Source: Galaxea fascicularis
Lineage: Eukaryota; Cnidaria; Anthozoa; Scleractinia; Euphylliidae
Assembly (NCBI GenBank): GCA_948470475.1
Contig: OX419341.1
Coordinates: forward strand, 3,477,013-3,541,012
Length of the DNA: 64,000 nt
Direction: 5' to 3'
A program made the position numbers and the translations under genes. Positions 46,901 through 58,900 of the stretch are shown in pieces. The notes under the pieces were generated by a model. The model saw only the letters and a program-made list of their open reading frames with translations. It was not told the origin of the DNA and made no database searches. Each line of letters starts with the position of its first letter. Within the stretch, counting starts at the first letter, position 1.

Positions 46901-49900
46901 TGTCTTGAAATCATAGTAAAAGACAAGTTTTTGAGAATAAGCGGATCGCAGTTTTAGAAATGGCTTTTTGGGCCCGAAAAGGTTTCTGGTACTTTCGAGA
47001 AATGGGCCCTGGGGCCCGTCTCTCGAAAGTCCCGAAACTTTTCGGGCACACGTCGGGTGCCATAATTTCCTTCGTATCTTAAAAACGAAGATGTTTTCAG
47101 GCATAAAATTTTGCAACAAATTTGCCCTTTCATATTTTGAAATCATAGTGAAAGACCAGCTTTCTAGAATTAGCGGATAGCGGTTTTAGAAATAGCTCTT
47201 CGGGCCCGAAACGTTTTCGGGAGTTTCGAGAAACGGGCGCCTGGTTTCAAACCTGATTTACAGTGGTCTGACTGTCACTCTGACTTTTAATATTCTAGCG
47301 AGGTTGGACACCCCTGATTATGGCGGCTAAAGGTGGATACACAGAGGTTGTTGATTGTCTTCTAGAACGAGATTCTCATATTAACGCCACAGATCAGGTA
47401 CTTAACTGGTCATAACTTCACTTCTCCCTCTGAATATCTTTGAAAAAAAAGATAAGTCCTTGAACATGGCCGAGTTGGTCAAAGGACGATTGGCAGTAAT
47501 CCTCAGTTAGCTGTGGTCAAAACTTACCACAGTGGATAATCCGGATTAGTGCCGCTGTTAACGTGGCCCAGAATTAAACAGTCGGAGAGCGGTTACTACC
47601 AACGATGTGTGAGTGCCATCATAGGTCGATGTTTTCGCAGCATCGTTCGACGAGTTGATATCTTGTATTAGAATATACTATTAAAAACAGTGGATAGAGT
47701 TTTTTGGCGCTCTGACTCGGGATAGCAAAAGCTATTCACCTCGTCCGAGCAACTCGCGCGAAAATCGTAATTGTTGACAAGAATCAATTGAATGACTTCA
47801 AAATCATCATTTTTGATCTCTATTATTTCTCTGTTTTAATATATACTAAAACAATTATTCACCTCAGAATCGGTGGCCAGTGGTAGATTTATATCACACA
47901 CGATTAATTGCTTGATGTTTCAACAATTTCTCCCTACTACTTCTATAGGAAATGTGTAGGGCAACAATAAAGGGTTAACTCCTAATTGGAGCTAGCTTGG
48001 TGGTAAGACGTGGAAAATGTAGGTCTCCCCAGTACTTTCAAAATGAACAAGCTTTATCTTTTGGTCTAAAATCAGAGGATCAACTGACATTTGCGTGCCT
48101 ACCCCTCCCTACACAGTTGCCCAGATACTGTCATCGCTACGGTTTAGCCGTTTTAAAAATATTCTCGAACGGAGGGGGGAAAAGATATGAAATGGCACGA
48201 ACAGTAACATGTTCTGCCCTGACAGTATCATGCAGCGCATATCAACACGGTCACCAACAACTCACCTTTTTTGGGGGGGGTGGGGGATATTTATGGAAGT
48301 TTGATTGTCAATTTTTTATCAACAGGAGGGAAACTCGGCACTAGCCTGGTCTGCAAAACATGGCCACGAGGATATTGTCCAGCGCCTTCTTGCTAGAGGA
48401 GCTTACTTTAACTTACCCGATAAAGTAGGTAGACTTGTGCCACTTGAAACGTGACGCAAACATGTGTTTTTTTCAGTTGTATATAATACATTAGGCACGG
48501 AACGCTTATCTAGCCATTGATCCAGTCAGAAACTGCCGAATCTGTCGATCGGCGTTTTACAAACCGTGTGAAAGGTCTGACTTGAAAGTTGCGATATAAA
48601 AGTGATGTAATAAATTTGAAAAGCACGTTTTTCGGTTATATGTAGCCTTGTTTTAAATTCCATCTGTCCTTTGTCGCATCAACTCAAACAGACTGCTCGG
48701 ATACAGTTGATTGATGTTGGCTATCAAATGTCCTAAAATTAGGAAACACAAAAGAAAAGGTCTCAAGCCATTTAAATCGCCCGTCCGTATCACCACTCTC
48801 AGTGTCATCACAGTAGTAGTTTGTCTGTCAATGGTTCTAAAGCTATCTGTTGTCGTTTTTAAGTTTAATTTCGGATGAGTGGCGAGATTTTGATGCGCTT
48901 GTTGTAATTAATGGGTTTTCAGCAAAAAGAGAAGTTTTTATTCTGTCAGTTTTAATAATGCATACTTCGCTAAATTAGTCTCCGTTTTATGGAAAGGCTG
49001 ATAACATCTGATCAAGCCAGTACGAGAACAAAGGTAGCCGAGGAAAACAAACAGAAACTGTTTGTTTCTGTTGGCGTTTGAGGTAATTCGGAGACGTTTT
49101 TGACCCAGAGAAATTAAGTGTTGATGTTTATGGGCTAACAAATGGTGAGTATTTTTAAACCATTTTATGTTTTCAACATGATTTCCGATTATCGTGTGCC
49201 TATATGTAATGCTGCTTGGTTGCCAGATTTGCTTCTTGTAGTATAGCGATCAAAAAGCGAACTGAAGAAGACAAGCTTTCTGCTCGGTTTTACTGATTTT
49301 TAAAATTCCCTTTAAAATAATGAAAAGAATTATTCGAATTGAGAAATTCTGGGGAGGGAATTAAATGAAGTGGAATGAGCAAAACTTTTATTGATTTGAA
49401 ATTTTCTAAACTGCAATGAATTTATTTTTATTTCAGGAAGGCGAAACAGTGCTTATTTCAGCCGCCAGGGATGGGCATTTGGAGGTGGTACGAACATTAT
49501 TGAGCAAATATGCAGATATAGAGGCGGTGGACAGCGTAAGTGCAGTTTCACAAAAATTTTATCCGATGTCAGTGGTGCTTCGACTAGGTAATGGAAGTGC
49601 GGAAACTCGTTATTTCTTTCATACTAACGAATGCACTGACCGAAACAGCTTACGATTTAACTGATTAGCTAACCTTAGCATTTCATTCCAACCTCCTGGA
49701 GTTTACTACCAACGTCGTCGTTTAATTTCTATAGCCATGTTTGTTTAACAGAGCAGCCTTGTATTGAAACACTCAACAGCACGAAAGCAACAACTACGTG
49801 TTGATCATAACAGTGAATTTTTTGTCTTGTTGCCGAATCGGCCATCACACTGTTTTGCGAGGAATGTTTTAGTCCGATATCTAGTCCACTGAGTTAGCTG

Positions 49901-52900
49901 TTTTGTTGATGGCCCGTTCGTACGCGAAATATCGGCAGGCCAGTCAGTGAGGTCTTGTTAAACATTTCAACAGCTTACTTCACTCAAGTAAGAAACCGGG
50001 CTGTTTTATCGGTTTTTTTTTTTACTTTCACCACTCGCAGATCTGGAATGAACATACAAACCCTTCACTGCCCGTTTTCTTTAAATCATCCAAATTCTTA
50101 ATTTCTCATCCGCAGCTTTTAGCATTTAGCGGAAGACGTGTGTGTTTACGGGGTTAAAGGAGCCTTTGTTCAACACTTCTGTTCCGCTGTTTTCGTGCTG
50201 TGTTTGCTGCCAGACGTGTTGATTGCATTCCCACTTTTGATATGTTTGAGAAAAGCATTTTTGTCTGGTTGAAGGATTCAACTGAAATCTATTCACTGAT
50301 ATTTTCACGAAGTTGTTTTGCCTTTTCCCTCGATCAATTGCATTGAATTCGCAAATTACTCACCGCCGGTGGCAGTTTTAAGAATCAGACAGCAGATTAT
50401 GATAATTTCATGATTACTTCTTCCAACGAGTATTTCAAAGAATCCTTGATGAGTACGTATAAACGGTAATTTTTATGTTGATCTCCATCAGTTGACATTT
50501 TGTTACCAGATTTCGCTTTGTGGCTTACAAATATTTGCATTTGTAATTCAGCAGCATATTTATCACCAATTAAGTACATTTTATCGGCTTCTCTATGTGA
50601 AGCGCCACCCCTACAATGTGCTGTTTAGGATAACATGTGTCAATCAGGGGTAGCCAACGAACCGAATCAACGAAAGGCTGTAAAAAGGCATTTTAAAATA
50701 CGCGGTTATGAAGTATGAAGTCTGTTTAAACAGATGTTTCCATTAGCTAGACGAATTTGATCTCGGTTCAGATTCCTTAGCTGAAATTTTAATCACGCGA
50801 GAATGTTAGGGCCGAACAAAATCTTCCTTTGCTAGCTAAGGTGAACTTTCCACGAACTTTCCTAAAATGCTAGCTGACGTTTTTGACTGCCAAAAACATT
50901 AAATACGTCCCCTCCGGAAACGCTAGGGGCTATTATTTCCCCATTGGGATTCTTTTAGGCCACGTTTCAGTTACGAAACTCCGAGTGCACTCTTTGATCA
51001 GAGTCGATCAGAGAGTGCAGGTAGATTTCTGTTCGGTGAAGAGTAGAACTGTAGGCGAAGTACCCTCCACCGAACAGAAGTCAACCGAAACTTGTCGTTG
51101 GGTGCCCCTGATTAATGCTGGCCGTTCCATGTCAAAGCCAAACCTTAACAGCCCTGACAATGTATTCCTAAATGTGTCCATTCACCAAAAGCTCCCCACC
51201 ATTGCTTACCCGTGGTGCCATTTAATTTGCCCACAAAGTGGTTTTCTCGCTTGATTTCGTGGACGTAAACTTGATAACCTACGTCGCGCGTGATAGTTCA
51301 TTGATTTGTATGTGATCCATAAGTAAAATTCCAAAGTGTGGTCATCTCAATGAAACTGCTTTTCTGAGAAGTACTCCCCCTTGATTTTGTATGCAATGCT
51401 GTACAAGGTGGTTCCAAGTTTCGAGTCTGCGGATGAAATCCCAAAGTGTGACTAATCAAAATAAAACCCTCTGCATGAGTGTACTTTCCTGTGGGACTTT
51501 TTGTTGTTGTGCTTCTGAGCCTTCCAAAGAAGGCTTTTATGCAGTGCCTTTATGATGTGCAGGGTGGTACTAAATGTTGAGTACGTGCATGGATGATACT
51601 GAGCAGCCCAAAACATGTGGTCCCGTTTGTTGTGCTTAAAGTGTGAAAGCTTCTCGGCAGTACGTTCTGTTACCTGTTTTGACCATCATGCCGAGTCAAA
51701 AAAAGCTACTATATTACGACTGTGCAAGTTGGTACCCAATTTAAGGTTTTGGATGAAATCTGAAAGTGTGACAATTCAATTGGATTTTCCTGTGTGATAC
51801 TACGACGGAGGGTGATTCTAAGGCCGTGTCCACACTGATGCGTTTTTGTTTGAATGCGTTTTCGGTAGGTATGAAAACGCATCGATTGATCTGCGTCCAC
51901 ACTGATACGGATGCCGTAGCGTTTTCAATACGATTCACTCTCAACAGCGTTTTCAAAAGTGTCCGTTTTCGATGAAAACGCTCAGCGTTTTCGAGCGTAT
52001 CAGTGTGGACGGGAGGGCAAAACGCATACATATCAATGCGTTTTCAAACAAAAACGCATCAGTGTGGACGGGGCCTAAATTTTGAGTGAGTGGAGGTTGT
52101 CTTCAAGTGTGACACTGTAGTACATTAAGCTCTACAAATTGGCTCTGGCTTTTGAATCTGTTGCAAAAATCCTTAATTTTGATCATAGGAGTCCAGTCGG
52201 TACTCGCAGGTTTTCTTCTTTCTCAAAATGAAACTAAGGTCGTCAATTGCCGATGTTTTGTCTTCGTCCATAATCAAACTAACTCATCTGCCCATCAATC
52301 AATTGATATTGAAAGGCCAAGAAATTCTTGGGCTTCTGATTTTGTTTTGATAGAAACAACAGGTGGTTAAGTCGAGAAGGTATGCGGTTTATCTTTGTAT
52401 TACTAGCTCCGATACCTGAATTGTCAAAAACCTGGTATCATCCGCAGATCAATCCGGAAGCGAAAGAATTGCATTAAAACGCTATCGTGGGTATTAACAC
52501 TATGTCAAGAGCTTCTGTTAACGGGTATCTCATGCTACAGCTTAACGTACGTATATCTTTTAGCGCTTTCTATTCGGTCGCAATAGCTCAGTGAGCTCAG
52601 TATTGCGACCTTTTAGACCGAATATATTTGAAAAGGGCCTTTTCAAATCGTTGGTGAAACTGTCTAAAAAGCACGAAGTATCTTCTGTTAATTGTTTGCA
52701 GTGGTATAGAGTAGAAGAGTGTCTCCGGATGAACAGACAAACGGTTTTCTTTGTTTAAAACGACGATATATGGAATTCGTTTGACAGTGTTTGAGTGATG
52801 GTATATTGAGCTGGAACAAGATAACGCCCGGACGGATGACAATAGTTCGCATGCTTTTCCTCTATTCAAAATAGCAAGTGTGTTTTCACGTGTGAGTTGC

Positions 52901-55900
52901 TTTCACACAGTTTGAAAACAGTGATCATATAGCAGGTTCTCGAGACAACAACTGAGTTCGTTTGCCATCAGCTTCCCTGTGTTTATAGTTATGGTAAATT
53001 GTTGTGTTTTGACTTCAACATTGTATCCATCTGGTGCTGCATATTTTCAATATTTCTATCTACAAACGCGGCTGTTCAGTTCTTTCCATATAACATGGAC
53101 AATTTCCGTCCTGTTTTCACAATTTCAGGAGAGAAAGACAGCATTATTTCACGCAGTGGAAAAGGGGCACGTCTTAATTGTGAAGGAACTGCTCGACTCC
53201 GGCGCAAACACGGAAACCACCAACAAGGTAGTCATATGTTCCCGGCACTGTTCGGGTATCTAACATGGCGGCCTTCTGTTTACCGTAATCCAACTTTATA
53301 CTTCTCGAAGACGCTGCCTTTTGGCTCTGACGTTTCTTTAATCCTGTACAACTGTTATTTACGTTATGAAATCTCATTGATCTCATCGAACGACTAATGA
53401 AATGTCGAGTCTGTGATGCTGCCTTCCCAACATATACTTGGTGCACAGCCCTACCACGAAATCACGAAGTTAAACGAAAGAAAACTTAAATCCATGCTTA
53501 GGAGTGTTAAATTCTCCTAATTTTAAAAGAACTGCATAAGCGAGGTAAACAAACAAATCGAATTGGATAATGCTTTCCGGTTCTCCGCGCCAGTCCAACG
53601 CGTGTTTTTTTTTTGTTTGATTTTTTTCATTTTAGTCACTTTGTAAAGCTCCCATATATTTCATTATGCAGTTAAGAAAGATCTGTTTCTTATTCGTGGA
53701 GGCTTTTTTGAGGGTTATTCACCTGAGCTGTATTCTTTTACTGCAGGACGGGGAAACCCCTTTACTCCGAGCAACGCAAAAGAAACACACGGCCATCGTT
53801 TCTCTTCTGTTGGAAAAGGGTGCTAGTGTTTCCGTGGCCGACAAGGTGAGTTACTAGGATCACTTCCTAAAGTAGGCTAATATATTTCTTCTCCATGTTA
53901 TCTCCCCTCTTTCCGGTCAATAATAACTGATCCAAATCCCTTTTCTTGGCATGGACAGAAATGCACTCAATTTCAATTGTTTTGTATGACACTGCTGTAT
54001 CTGCACTGTTTTCTGTTGCTTCGCGTAACCTATTAAGAAGTAAATCCAGATCGATTCCTTATTTCTGACCTTCCCTCTGTCGTTTAACCTTTGTTAATGA
54101 TGATGATGATGATAATAATATTAATAATAATAATAATAATGATGATGATGATGAATTTCTATAGCGCTCATTTCCAGAGCTCAATGGTGCTTTACAATGT
54201 GTATATCGTAAATTAACAAATAAGACATTTCAGTTGGCATAATCTTGTTCTTTTCTCCACACGATGCCCCTGACTGTCTCTGTTTCTCAACAGAGAGGAG
54301 ATACAGCGGTTCACATTGCTGTACGAGGAAGATATCGACGAATCTGCGAGCTTCTTTTGCGAAACCCCAAGGATGCGCGTCTTCTTTATCGCCCCAACAA
54401 AGCCGGGGAAACCCCGTACAACATCGACAGGCAGCATAAACACAGTTTGCTAACACAAATCTTTGGAACTGGTGAGGATTGCTAACATTGTTTTTTAAGC
54501 CTTGTTTCTGCTGGCATCCGACCGACCGTTTTACACAGATAACTTCCGGGCAACGCTTCAGACGCGTTTTGCCGGGCCTCTAGTTTATTGATATTTGTCT
54601 GATGATGTCTCTATAAAATACTAATTAACAGGGTGAATAAATGCAAACAAGATTTAGGAGGAAGGCAGGCGACAAGTGAGGGCACAACAAAAAATATAAA
54701 ATCCCAATTTATACACCGAGTTATTTTGAAAGTTGTGTAGTTTCCGGCCATACCTTATGACACTGGACATGTGAATCAGGGGAACTTTAAGAGATACTCA
54801 CTTTTTTGTTCACCCTCACACCGAGATCGCCATATTTTAGTGGCCTTGCCACCTGAATTAATGTTCGCGTTGTTATTTTCAGGTTTGTTTACTCCTGGAA
54901 AAAAGTGTAGTGAGGAAGTGATGGGCTATGAGGTCTACACCAGTGCCCTCGCGGACGTCTTGTGCGAGCCTTCGCTCAATATGCCGCTGACTGTCGGAAT
55001 GTATGCGCGTTGGGGAAGTGGCAAGTCTTTTGTTTTGCGGAGACTGCAAGGTATTTGTTTTATCAATTTGACAGAAATCTTCATTTGGGAAACACGCTTT
55101 CCATCTTCCTCCGTGAAACGTGCAAATTTGATCAAGGCTTAAAGCACGACTCTCTGAAAGAGGAGAGAATAATTATGTGTATCAGCACGAATGTAAGCAA
55201 ATAGGACAAACGGTAATCCTTTCATGCCGTACTCTCAGAAATGTTTAGTTGGTTTGTCAACCGGCTCTCAAGCACTACCTTTTGTATATTCTTTAGACAG
55301 TTGCGTTATAAAATTAAAAACCTCAGATCCCCTTTGGGTGCTAGACTTTGCTATTCCACGATGTAAGGTCAATATATGAACTTCTCTCTCTCTCAACTTC
55401 TCTATCATATCTTCTTGTTTAAGAAAAAGACCTTACTTGTTGCCAGCATATCAGCTTTCCTGGCCGCGCTAATGATCACATATTCCGGAGGGCCTGATCG
55501 TCTTTCCTTTGTGTTTCTTTGTTACAGAGGAGATGCGGGAGTTTGCGCATCAAGATCTCCGACCAATGTTTCACTTTTCGCGCTTCATTTTCGTCCTCCT
55601 TCTCGTCTTCAGTACAGTCATCGGTGTCCTCCTCGCAGCCTCTGTGAACCTAGCTGCGGGCATTGGCGTCGGTGTAGGGATCTTTTTAACGTGTTATCTG
55701 TTATTCCTGTGCGCTTACATAGCTGATAGACGATACAATCGTGGTGAGGTGTCCTGTGGTATCGGCGGTTACGTCACTAACGCGATGTCAACAGTGAAAC
55801 TGTTATGTCAGCTTGTGTTCTGCGTTCCTCCCTGCTCCAGCGCTACCAAACCTAATCTGCCAGTTCGCTTCCTGTTCACAGACTTTAGCAAATTAACCTG

Positions 55901-58900
55901 TAGTGGAAGCGAAGCCGCCTCTTTGGTGGGAATGATCGAAACGCTGTGTGACGTTGTCGAAAAGGAGTTCGGATTTTTTGTGACCAGGTTATATAGAGTA
56001 TTTCGTTCCCAACCTTCTGAATACGATGAGGTGGCGATGTCCGTGGCGCGCTGGAAACGATGCTGCTGTTGCATACCCACGTTTATCATCTTCCTTGTAA
56101 TTCTAGCACTCGGAATGATCGGAATCGTGTTTTTCAAAGTTTACGGAACGAGCGGCGGCTCTGTCATAACTGGCATCGAGATCGCTTCTGCCTCAGTTGT
56201 TGGTGTTGCTGTGCTGGTTCACTTACCAACCCTGTGTTCCATTTTGTACTCATTGGTTTTCTCGCAGAAAAAGCGCATTTCCGTCGTGGCGACGCAACTG
56301 GGACTCAAAGAAGAGGGCTTCATCCATGCTCTGAAACAAGAAGTGGAGCTGTTAACAGACTTGGTGAATTGCGTGGATGGATTCACGAGACATCAGACAC
56401 GAGTTGTGATCATGATAGATGGACTAGATAACTCGGAGCAGTCCAAAGTTTTACAGCTGCTTGATTCGGTCAACTTGCTGTTTACCGACCCTGACGCGCC
56501 TTTTATTATCTTGATGGCGCTAGACCCCAGGGTGATTATCAGAGCCATTGATCAAAGCTTCAGTAGTATTTTGCGGGAGTCGCACATCAGTGCATCGGAT
56601 TATCTCAAAAGCATCGTGCAGCTGCCTTTCTACCTTCCTGAACCCAAGACAAACTACACCGGGGTGTTACCCCCCGGAGTTGTCTCCCTGTTGGAAGATC
56701 TCCGAAGTGACGCCCAATCCGGGGCGGTCCCGCCAACCGAACGATTGTCGAGTGCCACTGGGGACGAGCTGGAGTGGGATGGAGAGATGTTGGGGTTCAA
56801 CGCTCAAAATAGTTTTGCTCAGAGATTGTCACGTGACTTGCACAACTGCAATGGTGGGGTGGCAAGCCGGGTGCATCCTGATTTGGAGTTGCAACATTCC
56901 ATGTTATACGAATCCTCTAGGGAAGACGAGGAACACTGTTTAGATCATCAAAAGTTACTTGATCGTGAGCTGGAGCTGGAGGAACGCCGAAGACTTTCCA
57001 CCGATCTTGCTCAAGTGCTGGCAGATAACGAGACTGTTAACCCTCTAGGTGTTAAACGCCTCATGAACATTATCTCACTAACTTGCCGTCTCCTACGCGC
57101 CCGCGGTATTGAGTACTCGTGGAAGCGGCTAGCAGCCTGGGCGAGTGTAGTAGACGGATGGCCTTACAAGACCTCATGGCTTGTACTTCTCTTAGAAGAC
57201 AACAATACTCGACTACAAGACAACGTATCGTTGAAAGACCTTTACGAAGCCACGTTGTCGGCCATGCCCGTGATCAATGAAGTGGACTGCGCTGTCGATG
57301 GTGACCCGGTGTATTTCGAAACTTTCTTAGCCAGCCATTATCCGCTTCTGAACACGGCAGACGTGCGGCGGTTTCTGCCGTGTACTGTGCACCTGGATCC
57401 GTCGCTACGCAGGCAGATGGTGGAGTGTCTGCAGTCTGTGAGTTCTGTAAATGGTAATAAATCGGATACTGGCAGCGTAGGAAAAGGAAACTCTCATTTT
57501 CAGGTGAGAACGTTTCTCAGAATTCAACAGAAACGGTGTCTGTTCTCCATAACTACTTTTAGTAATCAAAACTAAGGCATTTTACTTGTCACACCAACCT
57601 TCAAACACGTTGTACCAAGAGAGGGAAAGCCTGTGACTAGCGAGTCACATTCTTGTCTTTCATTTGATTTTTGATTGGTCGAGGAAGTGACGAAAGTTGT
57701 ATCTCAACCAATTACAGAGCTTACGTAGTTAGTACTTCATCGCTAATAAATTATTGATTTTGTTCCTGCCCCAGGTTGGCCCGACAGCAAGCTCCTACAA
57801 GACCACAAACTTGGCTTCTTTTACTATCGAAGATGTTTGTAAACAGGTCCGTATAGAACTCAGCAACTAACTGCGTCGCATAGTATCCTTCTCGATTGTT
57901 GAAGGCACTTGCACCACTACCTAGGTCAGGCATTGATGCATACGCTTACATTTCTACATGCTTCACATGTCAAGTGGAAAGCAGCCTTCATTTTTAACAA
58001 CAACGACAACAAGATTTATTTTCAAGTAGTTACCATTTTAGGCTCAGCCACCTTATCCTTAACTTCACCATTTAATTCCGCTTTTCAGATCGCCGAGTTG
58101 GAAGGTCTAGACCAGAAACAGATTTCCACTTATCAGACGATCGTCACAGAAAACAACATCAATGGCAAAGTACTGTCCACGTGTGACCTGAGTGAACTGG
58201 GACACATTATGGCCATGACGTTTGGTGATTGGCAGCTGTTCCGCGCATGGGTATTAGCAGCACGAAATCCTGGCAAGGAATGTGTCACATGGTACGTGTG
58301 CGTTTGGGATCCCACCATTTGATTTTTCGTTGTTTCTTGATTCTTTTTGTTTGTTTGGTCGTTACATGTTGCTTCCTGTGAATAGCTTAGGACATCACCC
58401 GAAATCACTGAAACGGAGCGATCATAAGTTTCATGAGTTTCACTTGACCCTTGGCCCTGATATCTAGCAGACTATCTGTTCATAGTGTGTCTTCTTCGTA
58501 CGTTCCATCTTCATTTGTGAACGCTCACGTATTTTTGTTGCCCACTCAAAAATCTACGAGGAGACTTGTGGGATAGTTTGGGTAGACGAAAGATTTTTCG
58601 GTGTTCTCTTAACGGCTATGAAGTTCTTGTCAAATTTACTTCAACCAAAACGTTTTCTTCGAAGTACACTATTTTACTACCATTTGCAACAGTTACCTAT
58701 CTATCCAAAAGATTCCACGATTTCTTATTCGCGCCTGTCTCTTCATAGGTTTTACAGTGGGGGTGATTCTTGTTCACACGGGTTCCCAGCGTAGTCATCT
58801 GAACTTGTCTTCTCCCTCCATTCGTATTCACACGAGTTCTCATTATATTCATCTGAACGCGTCCTCGGTCATTTCTTCCAGTCACAGTAATGGCAGATGT

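Noticed and set aside
55376..55726. Alternative plus-strand frame across the start of the large KIDINS220 exon
   Set aside because: It reads the exon in the wrong frame. The correct frame matches human KIDINS220 across the junction.
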